64,000 bases of DNA from Marchantia polymorpha subsp. ruderalis (taxonomy: Eukaryota; Streptophyta; Marchantiopsida; Marchantiales; Marchantiaceae): the NCBI GenBank assembly GCA_037833965.1, contig AP031358.1, positions 19,476,001-19,540,000 of the forward strand, read 5' to 3'. This document shows, in pieces, positions 38,940-51,363 of the stretch. The notes beneath the pieces were generated by a model that searched no databases, was not told where the DNA came from, and was given only the letters and a program-made list of their open reading frames with translations. A program made the translations under genes and the position numbers. Position 1 is the first letter of the stretch. Every line of letters begins with the position of its first letter.

Positions 38940-40980
38940 TTCTGACATCAGTCAGACGTTGGAACTGCTTGTGCCAGTAATGATACCTCGAGAGCATATG
39001 GTAGATTGTAGTAAGGACTATTTTGTGACAACTGTGTTGAGATAACTAGGGGGAAGCTGGCTAAATCGACTGGTTGTCTACTGGAATATGGAGCTGAAGC
39101 CAAGGTGCCAATTCTTTTTTTATTAACACTGCATTAAGCACATGCAAAGTTTTACGGAGGAGGAAGTTGGTCAGGGAAAATAGCGCAATTGTTTGTGGTG
39201 CAAGAAGAAGATCACATGGCTGCTCATTAGTACAGGACTTGTTCTGTATGTCTTCAGGTGACAAGACGTAATTTGGATCAAAAGGCCCGCACCAATGATG
39301 GTGATGATCATTACCTTGTTGGGAACAAATTACTCTGAACCGCAAGTAAGTCATTCAGATACCTGCCAGAAACTCGTAGTCAGTGGACAAACAACACAAA
39401 CCCGATTTTTGTACATAACGTATTTTTCTTTTATCTGCATCAAGCGGATGTATAAACATGCCACAACAATTTGGTTACTCCATGTTTTCCCCCGGGCAAG
39501 ATCGAACGGTTTCGAATACATCTAGGTAAAGACTCATCGCAAATTCTTGTTTGTACTCAGTTTCAGTCGTCAACTAAATCGAAAAAGTACGGAGATTGTG
39601 CTCGTGGATGTGGTGAAGTTTCTGTGCCTTTTCTTATTATACATGCAGAAGATGGACAGGGCAGAATTGAAGGTCAATTACAAAATTATCCCGGTCGATT
39701 GCATGAGTTATTTTTTTCACTACTCGATTAGTGTGATCTCTGTTAAAAAGAACATGTTGTAAAGAACAGGTTGCTCGTCTTGAATCCGTCTGTTGTCTAT
39801 GGGAAGGAATAGCAAAATTGGATTTTTGTGAAGTATTTGTTCACAAATACTGAACCGGATCATGCTTATTATACAGCTTTAGTTTTGTCAGCTTATGACA
39901 TTGCACTATTTCACATTATGGAGCAACCTTGGCACAATTAGTTTTCTTTAGATCTATGTCACGATCATATAAAAGGTCAGGTTGATGCTCGAAATTCGTC
40001 TGCCTGGTGAGGATCTTTGCATGTGGTTTGCGCAACATTGTCCTTGTTGTTTTGAATGGTACGCCCCCTTCCGTTTTGTGCCAATGAGAGTGGTCAACCT
40101 CAAGATAGATATAATCACTTCCACTTTCGTAACTTCCTTTGAGTTACGACATTGGATCGTATTATTACAAGTTACCGTCATTGCTCCATTCATGTGATTT
40201 ATGGTTCTCTGTTTGATACTTGGACGTTATGTTGGTCGTGTCTCTAGGTCAGGAGCGTGTAACTGCTCACCCCCAGCGGAACTTTATATGGACTCACAAG
40301 TTGAGCGTACTCCCTACCTAAAAGCAATAGGTAGGTGCTCTTCGTTGTTGAGATATGGTGCTCTGGAAACACACGATTGGGAATAGCCTTGATGTGTGGA
40401 AGACGGGTGTCCACCGGAATGAGAGAAATTTCAATAAACACAAGGAAGAAGGTAACAACGCTCTGAAAGAAATATTTGAAACAAGCAATGTATGTTACTT
40501 CTCTGAAGAAATTGTACATTTATGAAAAGAGAGGACGAAAAAGAGATGTACGGTAAGTTTTGACAGTTTCATGAAAATTCTTTTTATTCTAACAAATGGA
40601 CAAAATTAATTTGCACCAGGATATTGAAATTGAAGTCAAGCAACCAAATAGCTATGTGTATATTTTTTGGATGTTCTTTACTATGGAGTTCATTGCGTCC
40701 ACCTTCAATCAGCTGAATGTATATTTTGCCGAGTAAACATATTCATTGATATTGGACAGAATAACGTTCATTTTTATTTCGTTTCAAATTCCCATTTGAA
40801 TACTCGAAAGTTGACAATATCAAATTTTGTCACTTTCATACCACTGCCGGTATCTGCTACTGAAGTCGCAACATTCTCACAAATCGCATGTATCATCATT
40901 GCGGGCTGAGTCGAAATGACCATTGCCATCATCGTCTAGATTCTGAACATGATCATTATTTTCTATTTAGCAGTCGCGTC
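38940..40980. other. 3' flank of the HUA2-like gene and spacer
   Basis: The first few hundred bases are presumably the 3' untranslated region. Beyond that the DNA is of middling composition with short ORFs on both strands that show no family resemblance. No RNA gene or repeat was recognised before the decayed coding-like block at 40984. Confidence 0.4.
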
Positions 40981-40983
40981 TAT

Positions 40984-41572
40984 CTACAACTCGAGGAATA
41001 TTGCCGAATACTTACGAGAAGGTGAAATCACTCTGCCTGGTTTGAACGTGTGACCGTCACTAGAACTTGAAATGTCACTAGAACTCGAATGAACGATACT
41101 GTGATTCACCCAAAGCGTCATTTCGTCAACTTCAAAACACTTGGGCGAACAAATCCATTTGATGCCGACCATCCACATTTTGTCTGCTAGGTAATCGGCC
41201 GTCTTTAGCAGGTGTTGCGCTTTCTTTGCCAAACGGTGACAAACCTCTGAGTGAAGGTTTTCTTCAAATTCTCTATGATTCGTTCCAGACCAAGGACATT
41301 TTCTACAAATTGTGAATCATGCCAGTTTCTGAGTGTAATTTTTCTCGGGCGGGCTCCAGTTGCGGTGAAGAAGTCAAACGAAGAACAAGACTTCCGAGTT
41401 GAACTAGTCCATTGAGTTTACGGTTGGCTAGAAGGGATTGTTCCAAAAGAAGAGAGGGCTCCAGTTGCTGTGAAGAAGTCAAAGGAAGAACAAGACTTCC
41501 AAGTTGAACTAGTCCATTGAGCTTACGGTTGGCTAGAAGCGATTGTTCCAAAAGCAGAGAGTACGGTGACAT
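40984..41572 (-). pseudogene. Decayed coding-like block with a 105-bp tandem duplication
   Basis: Minus-strand 41572-41303 is open for 89 codons and contains two copies of a 35-residue unit (LLLEQSLLANRKLNGLVQLG). It ends at a stop. In another frame just downstream, FVENVLGLERIIENLKK is followed, again in a shifted frame, by HLLKTADYLADKMWMVG (41232-40984). Three successive frames without splice signals indicate a frameshifted relic. The amphipathic, helix-like character would suit the N-terminal helical part of a receptor-like or TKL kinase, but I cannot assign it. It lies just before the first copy of the Roco promoter module, and the segment 41560-41720 recurs at 45030-45190. Confidence 0.35.
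41351..41560. repeat. 105-bp tandem duplication
   Basis: Copies 41351-41455 and 41456-41560 begin GGGCTCCAGTTG and differ at about ten positions. The period is 35 codons, so the minus-strand frame stays open across both copies. A diverged single relative is seen at 44940-45050. Confidence 0.85.
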
Positions 41573-41735
41573 GATTCCAATCAGTCTACAATGGAGGCAA
41601 TATCTAGTGCATTGTAATGGTTAGGTGTCACAAAAAAGGTCAAAAGTGTCCAGCCTAGCATCTTCACTGTCTTCAATGGAGTGAATTGACGTAAGTCAAA
41701 TTAAGTACAAGCCGGTAGTGTGAGATAATACAGCG

Positions 41736-42110
41736 CATGTGCCACTCAGTTGCCAAAATCATCCACGTGCTTGCATAGAATAGAATCAACGAAGATGAAC
41801 TTTAAAATCTTCGATTGCAGGTGAGGACATGGAGTGAATCATCACACTGATGCATTCAGTGTGACTAATGTATTATTTTCGCTTGCACTACAAAGTAAAA
41901 ATCTTCTTTCTAACACCATTGTCCAATCACAGATTAGGGAGGAACAGGCTTCTTGAGATAGAAAATTGGTGCTACCTTGATCGCTCACACTTTTTAATGA
42001 CTAGATCCCATTGAAGACGATGCATGCTTCCGATCGAAGGGTCTTCCCGTGAACTTTTATGTAGCTAGATTCGTGGACTTTCCATTACAAGTTAATTTTT
42101 TTTTGTGATT
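41736..42110. repeat. Roco-locus promoter-type module, copy A (orphan)
   Basis: This is the first of four related copies of about 0.4 kb. Shared landmarks in order are ATGTGCCACTCAG, CGCTTGCAC(T/A)ACAAAGT, CTAACACCA.TGTCCAATCA, GATCGCTCAC, GATGCATGCTT and TCTTCCCGT with TAGCTAGATTCG or a variant. The copy at 45916 lies directly upstream of Roco gene 1 and the copy at 57271 upstream of gene 2. Copy A leads instead into an AT-rich block with no gene, so it is a stranded promoter or leader left by duplication. Confidence 0.75.
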
Positions 42111-42114
42111 TTCT

Positions 42115-43990
42115 TTCTAAACTTTGAATTATTGTGTTAGGTTATATTCTTGCGAGTGAATTGATAGAAACATCATTTAATACAATGAGATTTTCAATGC
42201 AATCATAGATGAGATGAAAGATTTGAAAATAATGATGACAAAAGGATACACAAAGCAACATAACAAGGAAAGAGTTCCAAGTCGAAGGGACATCAATAAC
42301 ATCCAATATTTAGGAATTAATTAGAAAACGAATTCAAATAATAAATTTTTTATCTAATTGCTTGTTTTGAATGAAAAAATATATAAATTAACTCTCATAT
42401 ATTTTTAAATAAAATCATCATTAGATTATTAACATTAATAAAAAACATAAAAATTAACTCACATGTATTTTCAAATATTTTCATGTATTTTCAAATAATG
42501 AAATCACATGCAATGAACCATCAAACAATGTTTGGTATTTATTGGGTCCAACATAAGTGAAATTGAATAATCATTGATGCAAAAAAATAAATGCATCATC
42601 ACAAGAACTAGTACAAAAGCATGAAGAAAATAATATTCTTTCATTAATTTTGAAGTTAAAAGAAAGTTAAAGAAATAATGTATTTTTTTGAAGAAAATCA
42701 CAAGTTAATGAAACACCTGATGCAAAAGAATAAAGAACATTAAAATTTTTTTCCAACCTCAACCAGGACAAAATGAATCAGGATAGATATGAATTTTCTT
42801 TTAATCACATAAATAACGTGAAATACAGATAACCTAAATTTATTTGTTTGACAATCAAATAAACTATCATCATCAGTAATAAGAAAGAGTTTAGAAATAA
42901 ATTGAAATCATCTGAATCGTTTCTTGAGAAATTGCTCTCAATATTTAGAAAAAAATTTAATTGAAATAAAAAATATCAATTTCATTTTCAATGTTTGTAT
43001 CATTTGAGTTCTAAAACATAAATTTTTTTCTTTGGATATGAATTTCGAATAAAAAATTAATTACCATGTAGTTAGATCCAGAAATATTTTGTTATAAAAT
43101 ACATATTAAAGTTATATTAAACTACAACTTTGATTGAGAACTAATTTTTGATGTTCATAGATGTTATCCTAGACCAAAATTTTCATCATGTATACTACAT
43201 ATAAGATTTAAATATGAAATAAAACTTAAAACATAGTTAGATTTCATCTCAAGCATTGTTTAAATTTTCATTTTTTTTAACATTTTAATCAATTATAGAT
43301 CAAAATACTTAAACACAAAAAGTGAAAAAAATGTATATGAAGCAATTTAAGCAAGTATAAAAAATTTGAATATATTGATGATATACTTTTTGCAAGCATC
43401 TTTATTGATGTGTTTTTTTTTTTTTAAAAACACCTTCAAACTATGCAACTTCAAATTTCTGAATCAATAATTTGAATTTAAAAGATTATGTTGCCTTTTT
43501 TTATAAAACTATGGGCAATGCAATCAGAGATATACTATTCGGATTTGTACTGAAACATGCTCTCATTCTCACTAACATACCTAAATCCAAAATCTTCATG
43601 TATAAACAAGTCAAAAATATATATTCTCTAATATTTGTTTGAGAATTTATATTTTACTTTTTTCTTTGTACTAATTAAAATATTATTGTGATAATAATCA
43701 TATAATCTGAATGCACAAAAATATTGATGTGTATGATTAACTATTCAAAAAAATATTTTTTGGCAATATATCATTCATTCACATAATCAACATATTTAGC
43801 TTATTAATATTTGCATTGTTTTACAATTAGAAAATTGGAACCATTGCACAAAGATTACGTTGAGATCATGAAGGCTATTCATAAAGTGACCAGGCTACAA
43901 TACTCTGTCATCTTAGCAGCAGGAATTCATCATGCGATTTCTGTATTCACGGTCATTCATTTTGGCTTTGCAAACTCACCAAAATCAATG
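42115..43990. repeat. AT-rich duplicated block, copy 1
   Basis: About 1.9 kb that is collinear with 55198-57020. Matching landmarks include TAGAAAACGA.TTCAA, TCTTGTTTTGAATGAAAAAA, GGAATTTATTGGGCCCAAC-like and CAAAATCTTCATGTATAAA, and finally AAATTGGA.CCATTGCA, ATTACGTTGAGATC and GTGACCAGGCT. It has no coding-like frame. Divergence by many small indels shows that this duplication is not recent. Confidence 0.75.
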
Positions 43991-44600
43991 GGTACCTCAT
44001 GGACACCCGGAAAGTCAAAAGAAAAAAATATGGTGAAGATTCCAGAAAAGTTTTGAATTTTCACTATAGCACTGGCGGACTGTAGACAACTGCTCATTTG
44101 AATACATTTGACAAAGTCAGCCATCAACACTTATTGCTCAGCGGCATTTACTCTTCTTACTGCAGCTGTTCATCGCCATTGATTTGACTGTGGACAAATG
44201 CAAGCAGCTGAGAAAATGGAAAATGGGACATCCGCCTTTAGGATGGGGTCAAGTCTGTTGTCGTGCCTGCAAATTTTAGTGAAAGAGTACACCGAAAAGC
44301 ATTGCAAGTAAAAGTTGGTGTAGGTCAAGTGAAGCTAATGTCGTGAACTTGGTGATGGCAATTGCGGAGACATCCGGATTGGAGCAGGGAAGAAAATAGG
44401 CAACAGAATCTCCTTACTCCCGGTTATCTTCGCCATAAATTGAAAATATTACACAGGTGTGTGCGTCGGAGGGAGTTTGAAAATGTAGTTGCATTGTCAT
44501 AGTCGATGCGTGATCCAATAAAAATATGATCGCATGCCAAGCTTTTTGCTAAATGCTTGGCGGTTCAACGCAAGGGAAAGCCTTAACAAACATATCCAAA
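43960..44600. repeat. Duplicated spacer block related to 53690-54310
   Basis: It shares AAGTCAAAAGAAAAAAA, GGTGAAGATTCCAGAAA, CACTATAGCACTG, GACAAAGTCA.CCATCAAC and CTGCAGCTGTTCAT in the same order with the segment at 53690-54310. Short ORFs across it are conserved only in pieces. No function can be assigned. Confidence 0.65.
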
Positions 44601-45479
44601 CAAAAACTTTTGGAAATGAAGAAAGTTAGAGTTTTGTGACTGGGCCTTTTGGACTATTTGGCTGCTTTAGTACAAGTATGGTCTAGGGAACGAACTGACA
44701 CAGTGGTCGGCAACCGTCTGGAAGATGCAGTTCATGGATAAATGGAAACTGCAGGAATCAACTTCAGCTATCATCTTCATATGGTTTAGGATAGTGTAAT
44801 TGTGTAAGTGTTGCATAACATCAGAACGAATTGAGTATTTTTGCTTTGCACAACATCCTTGACAGAGACAGCGGTTCAAACTAGTGAATCATTTATAAGT
44901 TTAATTTTTTTCTATTTATAAGTTCAACTTTTCTCCAATGAGCACCAACTCAGGTGAAGAAACCAAAAAAAGAACAGGAGGGCTGAAATAGTCACCCCAG
45001 GTCATGGTTGGATTAAAGTGCGTTTTCAAAAAGCAAACAGGATGGTGGCGTGATTCTGATAGACTCTTCAATGAAAGCAATGTTCTGTGCATTGTAATTG
45101 TTGGGTCCCACAAAAAAGATCAAAAGTGTCCAGCCCAGCATCTTCACTGTCCTAAGTGGAGTGAATTGGCGTAAGTTTAGTACAAGGCGGGAGTGGAAAT
45201 TGCTATGCTTAATAATTTCCAGTTGGGCATGGACATATTTAAAGATATTAAACAATCTGAAGAGCACGGAGGGCGAAACAATATTGTTGTGAGTTTACTA
45301 GAACATGTTGCATTAAGAGTTTATCCTTATGATTATGTAGGACAGAGCTTGGGTCATTTTAGTGAGTGCAAGATATTTTCCACTTCTTGTGAGCAAAATG
45401 GTTTTCTATTACTCCATAGATTGAGAATTCAAAGTACCATGTGAATACTATAGTTGCATACCAAGTGCAACATTCCAGA

Positions 45480-45915
45480 AAAGCTCTCTTACATGTTAAT
45501 AATTGGAAACTTGCTTGGCGGTAAAGACGGTGAAAACACACAGCAAAGCAACCATAGAACGTGGCAAATAACCAGATCATGCTGATTCTGTTCTCTTCTG
45601 TACCAAGCGATAAACAAGCAAGCAAGAGTGTTCTTAGCACGATCAAAATTCGATAACGATTTCATGTTTGTGGTCTCAAGACCTCCAAACTGTGCATGCA
45701 TTCACATGCTTGACAGCTGGGGTAGTAGAACAATCAAACCAGCAGTAACTTCGATACTGGTATCCTCTGTACACAGTTCTAAGATATTATAGTTGGTAAA
45801 TTCCTGAAAAGCTTATCAGTTTTTTCTGAACCTAGAAGTTATTTACAATTATGTACACAACTGTTCTGGATCAAAAGTAAGAATAAACGTAACATGCTTA
45901 TTACACGAAGCTGAC
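45480..45915. repeat. Duplicated spacer block upstream of promoter module B
   Basis: Related segments lie at 53085-53411, 54300-54810 and 57025-57270. All share CCTCCAAACTGTGCATGCATTC-type, GGTATCCTCTGTACACAGTTC-type and TTTTTTCTGAACCTA landmarks and run into a promoter-type module. The stretch reads like the distal promoter of the Roco genes. No ORF is shared by all copies. Confidence 0.65.
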
Positions 45916-46886
45916 TACGCATGTGCCACTCAGCTGTCAGAATACGTGCACTTGCTCCAACAGATCGAACATCCCAGATTTATGGATTAATAAAGAAGAA
46001 AGTTGTAATGGAAATTGTCAATGTGACGTCATCGAGAATATCATCACACTGACGCATTCACCCACGTTTCCTCTCCGCTTGCACAACAAAGTCAAGATCT
46101 ACTCTGACCTTCTAACACCATGTTCCAATCACAGAGTATGAAGGAACACGATTTTTGTGTTGGACTGTTGTCGTTTCCTGGATCACTCACACGATTCGAT
46201 GAGAAGATCTGATTGAAGAGGATGCATGCTTTTTCCCCGCTCTAGCCATTGTAGGGTCTGTCTTCCCGTTGGTCTTGATGCAGCTAGATTCGCAGTCTCC
46301 CAGTACAAGTGTACATCCAGTTTTTTCACAACTCAGAGTTCGTCACATCTGAGAGATCTGCAATATCATGCATTCTATGACATTTTGCTTTCGCATCGCG
46401 CCATCTTTGCTAAAAACTTGATTTCAGATACTCCTGCAGAGCTATAGTCTTGTCCACTCACTTCGATCACAAGTGCACATCGAACCCTTATAGACGTGAA
46501 GTCTTTTTTGCCACACTGTCTACAATTTAGCTTGTTACTAGAATCCTGGTCTCCTGTGTCAATTTTGATTCCCATCGCTTGTCCGGAGCTCAAGCATCCT
46601 CCTGCTTTCACTTTGCACAATCTCCCTCAGTTCGTGTTGATTGCTCATGATCCGCGTATCGGCAGATCTCAGAGTGATATTTGTGTCGCTTCCAGTGCAC
46701 AGTGCAAGAAGTTTCATGCCCAGCACGGGCATGCACACGATTTGTGACACTGCGACGGGAATTTCAGTTTTATTCTAGCAAGCCGGTCTTGCGGATCGAG
46801 GAGAGAGACTCTTTTAGGCCTGGCTACATTGCGCTCGCGCATGCCAAGCAGCAAACGTTTCTTCCTCTGTGAGAGTGGAGTAGAGA
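45916..46886 (+). promoter_or_regulatory. Promoter module B and 5' leader of Roco gene 1
   Basis: The 0.4-kb module at 45916-46330 is followed by about 550 bp that match the region before gene 2 (57690-58265) and end at the start codon. The conserved part includes the frame at 46226-46447 that also exists at 57598 (see findings). No clear TATA box is placed, so the transcription start remains unknown. In-frame TAG at 46881-46883, just before the ATG, fixes the start of gene 1. Confidence 0.45.
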
Positions 46887-49800
46887 ATGGAAATTGCAGG
46901 TGCGTCCGTCTGTCGCGGTGCTGAGCTTGCGACCCGGGGAATGGACTCCGCAGATGTGGAACCGGAGCTTCCCTCCGCTGTCCAGGACCTTATCCGGTGT
47001 CTGGAAGGCAAAGCCGATCCTTCAATGCAACTTCGCAATTTACACCGGGCAGAATTTCAGGATTTCTTTCCCAAAACTCTTCGGGAGCTCACAGAGTGGC
47101 GAAGACGAGTGCGCAAGCGAGTGCTGGAGGCAATCCGCAGCTGCAAAACCTTCAAATATATTGACATGAAAGATATTTTTCGCGGAGACATATCGAGGTT
47201 GGAAGCTGAAGAGTGGGTGTTCATTTTGGAAGGTTTTAGGAGTAGCACCGCTCTACGAGTGATAAGAGTTGAAGGATTGACATGGACCTCAATTGCGGAA
47301 GTGGAGGGCTTTTGTTTACAGGTGGGGAAAATTCTGAAAACCTCTAGCGTAACACATTTGACAGTAGGCAGTTGCAGATTGAGTGCCACATGTTTCAGGA
47401 ATCTCGCTACAGGACTCCATGGAAATTCCCCATCTATGCTTAAGTCTATAGAACTACATAATGCATGGGAGGACTCGAGTGCGTTGGAGCATGTGGCTGA
47501 CATAATCAAGAATGCTACTCGATTAGAAACTTTGGAAATAGGGGGCTCGGCGGACCGCATGTACGACATGGATGGGGAGGCCGCTAGAATCCTGTCGCAG
47601 GCTTTAATCCTGAGTCTGTCTTTGAAAACATTGGTTCTAAAAGAGGCGAAGGGCGTGTTGTCGGCGTTATTGCTGAAGGCATTGTCTGGAGATGATGTCA
47701 ATCGATCTATTGAATGTCTTCATCTAATTTCAGTGTCTGGACTCGGAGACTGTCTACGAGAACTTCTGAGTTCCAACCCATTCTTGAAGGATGTGACGTT
47801 GACCAACATCGACATGGGTTCCGAGAAATGGCGTCAACTGGGCGAAGCCATACGCGAAAATGCTACAGCCAGAAGCATTTGCGTAACCCATCGCAGAGAT
47901 GATTTGAAAGCAGCAGAAGAGCTTGCGTGTGCCGCTAGCCCCAAGGACACCACAAGCTCCGTTGGCAAGGACCCCACAGTGGAGCTGACAATCACATTTA
48001 CCGATTACCAGGCATTGATGTCAGCACTCAACTTTGTGGATAGGGTATTGCGCGGAGATATCAAATCTCTAAAATCTTTGATTCTAGTTTTAAAAATAGA
48101 AGCTGGTTCCTGCCCTTCAGGCAGCGACGAACATAGTAAGAATGGAGGCGTCACCATGGAGGGGAAAACTGAGACTTCGGTCCTGGAGAGCCTGAAATTA
48201 TTCGCTCAAAGCAAAGATATTTTCAAGGCAGTATGGAAGGACTTGCTCCCGGGCTTGCAAGGGAACACAAGTCTCACTCGCTTGGATTTGTCTAACTCCG
48301 AACTCGACGATGAGGCGTTCAGGGACCTGATGAGGCTGCTACAAGGGAACTCGGCTCTCCAGGAAATCATCGTCTCAGGAACTTCATGGGCAAGTGACGG
48401 AAAGGCGTTGCAGATTCACCGGGCCCTACAGAACAAGAACGAGAAGAACAAGGAGCGGGCCGTCTACATGTCAGTATTTGGAGAAGCCAACTTAAAATTT
48501 GGAGATGCAAAAGCCGGTCGACTCTTCTTATGCGGCTCTCCTAGAGCAGGTAAGATGTGCTCTAAATTCTCGGTTTTCACTTCAATGTACGCCAACTAGC
48601 AATCTATGGTTTTAGTTTTCTAAAACTAATATTACACAACAAATGCTATTTTGATCTCAATATATTGATGTGTGTATGCATGTAGTAACGAAAAGAAATT
48701 TTTTTTCAATTATGTTAATCATTAATTGTATAACTTCCATTGTTTGGGTGATCTCTATTTTTTTTTGATCAAATTTATCTTCACATATTAAAAATTATAT
48801 CATGTCATATTGTATCTAAAGATTATTATATCGAAGAATATATGAATATATTATTGAATCAAAGTGTAATTTTTTGTGATTCTCTTTTCCAACCAGGCAA
48901 GACTCAATTGCGTAAAACTGTGATGAGGATAAATCAAGGAAAAAGTTGTCTAGGCAAAAGCTGTCTATGCAGTGAATGTGACGAATTGTCGAGTACGAAG
49001 GGCATTGAAGTGGAGGTAGTGCAAAATGATGACAAAATGCAAATATCAGTTTGGGATCTTGGAGGAGAACGTATTTTTCGTACCCTTCAAACCTTGCTCT
49101 TTCCTCAAACCAACTATTTTTGTGCTTTTGTTTTTGTGTATAGCCCTTTCTGTGAGGATATCTGTGAAGGTGAGGATTCACCTTCAAACAAAGATTACTC
49201 AGTTCGTTTCAAAACTGAGTTGAAGGAGTGGTTGATTTTCATCACATCTAACGCTAGGGTCTCAGGTGATCTTCCTCAAGTTTTTATTGTGATATCTCAT
49301 AAAAATAAATCAACAGACAATTCTTTGAGTTGGACTGTGTTTCAACCCATAGTGGAAGAACTCACAAAAACATTTGCAAATTTTGTGTATCTCCACCCTA
49401 TTGGGAAGGATTTTCATGTGGATACTCGGGAGAACAAGCAAGTTCACTCTCTCTACATTAACATTTGTCAAAAATTTGACAATTTGTTGACAAGAAAATT
49501 CCTACAGGTTCCCGAATTATGTTCTCAACTCAACTCTCTATTGGTTACATACACCAAGAAGAACAAAAGTTTTCCTTTGTGGCCAACCAAAAAGTTTTAT
49601 GATTTCTGTGTTCCCATCTTGGTAAAATTCTATCCATTATCTTCTGCTCATTCTTATGATTATTCAAGGATGATGAAACCTATCATATCCTATTTGAATG
49701 AAGTTGGAACCATCATATACATACCGAACCTTGATTACATCATTGTAGATCCCAACTGGCTCACTAATACTTTCTTGGGTGAGCTGATAGATCTAGGTCA

Positions 49801-50899
49801 ACACTTTCAAACTCAAGAGTCTAAGTCAAGCAAGGACGGATTTGTGAGCGAGAAGTTCTTTGCTGTACTGATAGAGAAGTTTCTGGGAAAGCTATCACGC
49901 TATCATGTGGACAGATGGGTGCTTGAAAAAATCCTTATCAATTTAGATATGTGTTTCAAGCTGGAAAATACTTCTGAGTATTTCATTCCTTTTTTCATTC
50001 CGGAGCATGCAAGCAAGGAGAAACATAATGATCTAGAAGGGGCGCATGTGATGAAGTGGGAAAATAGGAGTGAGATTTCACAGTTCGTTGGCATTCGGAT
50101 TCAATGCCAAGATTGGACAACAATGTCACTGACTGCTGCTTTTTTTCCACGCTTCCAGGTGAATTTCAATCATGATTTCATAAACACAGTGAAAACATTG
50201 TATGTGTCAAGTTCTGATTGTAATTTGCGTATGATGAATAGAATGCTCCTTTTCATTAATTGTAACACATTATTCAAATGTCCAACTCAATACTTACCAA
50301 GTTTTCTATGATTGCAGATGTTCATGAGACGCAAGTTGATATCTGAGATGGCTGTTTCCGAGGAGAATGTTATCTGCTCTCGACATTATCTGCTACTTTT
50401 CCTTGATGGGCATCAGATATATATCGAGCACGTTCAGAGTGAAAAGTCCTCCAAATACGTAGATGTTCTGATGTCCAGTCAGAAGTCCAGGGAGGAGGCT
50501 ATTACATATGTGAGGAAGCATATCGTCCAGGAGTTGATATCATTTTGCGCATCACCGCAAGGCTGTCCCGGGGTGGCGTTAGTGCTCGGTGTTATCCAAA
50601 CATTTTGCGTGAAGAAGCTGATTCGGATTCATCTCAGAGGAACCATTCTGATCGAGAAGCTGAAATTGGACTTCAAAAATAGCATCAATGACAAACTTGA
50701 GAAAATGCCGTTGGAAAGGTCTCACTTGATGGAGAATGAAAAGTTGTTCCACTATGAGCAGTCTTGGCCCTCGATTGATAAGCACATAGGGGAAAGTCTC
50801 GAACGAGCAAGGGATTTGTTGTCGGAGAGCGATGTGAAAGCGATCGTGAATGAAATTCAACAAGAACGGGACAACCGTTTGCTTACACTTGATGTGTGA
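46887..50899 (+). CDS. Roco gene 1: LRR-Roc-COR protein (TORNADO1-type), C-terminally truncated
   Basis: Three exons, 46887-48549, 48897-50158 and 50318-50899 (TGA), give 1168 residues. Residues 1 to about 540 are ribonuclease-inhibitor-like LRRs, for example TSLTRLDLSNSELDDEAF. The Roc GTPase follows with G1 GSPRAGKT (550-557), whose second glycine codon is split by intron 1, and a G3-like WDLGGE where gene 2 has WDFAGQ. G4 reads HKNK instead of HKDK. COR follows, with SYLNEVGTIIYIPNLDYIIV and VDPNWLTNTFLGELI. Plant Roco proteins such as Arabidopsis TORNADO1 act in leaf and root patterning; most of the family dimerises through COR. Relative to gene 2, about 505 bp are missing after residue 1160 and the frame then runs into a stop, so the coiled coil and C-terminal domain are lost. 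It could be a pseudogene or a short paralogue. Confidence 0.8.
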
Positions 50900-51337
50900 G
50901 TCCGTGACTAGCTTTCACTTCGTCAAAGATCAAGAAAGTTTGATGATAAGCTTGGATCTAGAGAATACCTCATGGATTCAAAAAACTATTAAAATCTCGT
51001 ACGAAGTCATGTGTTATGCTGTGAAGGCTGGACTGAATAAGATCCTCAATTTGGGCCAAGCGAATCTGGATTGGGAAGATTTAAAATCTGATATTGTTCA
51101 ACTAGACGGTATTGATGATGATGATCATAGGGCATTTCTAAAAGTTGGAAAAGCAAGGAGCTGCAGAAAGCATGGTTGAGGATTCAGTAAAATCTTGCGC
51201 GTTAGCTTCAAAATCTCTATTCCGAAATCTTCAAGTTGTATCAGGTGAAATACGTGAGTTTAGAAAAAGGTGGGCATGCACGGGTGTGAAAAAAATGCAG
51301 GAGTAAAGGCATTCGTTGTGGAATTTTGACATGTTAG
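50870..51337 (+). pseudogene. Out-of-frame 3' relic of Roco gene 1
   Basis: The DNA after the deletion point matches 62719-63186 of gene 2 but in a different frame from the gene 1 protein. The relic encodes LHLMCESVTSFHFVKDQES (gene 2: LHLMCESVTGFHFVKDQEG), then acquires a short deletion near 51145 and an altered Cys-rich end (GTGAAAAAAATGCAGG replaces the codons for CEKCM). Stops and indels show loss of selection on this end. Confidence 0.75.
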
Positions 51338-51363
51338 GAATTTGAAGAGGTGAGAATGCCATT

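Noticed and set aside
39061..39354. Minus-strand ORF of 97 codons behind the HUA2-like gene
   Set aside because: It lies in the probable 3' untranslated region on the opposite strand, with no conserved motif.
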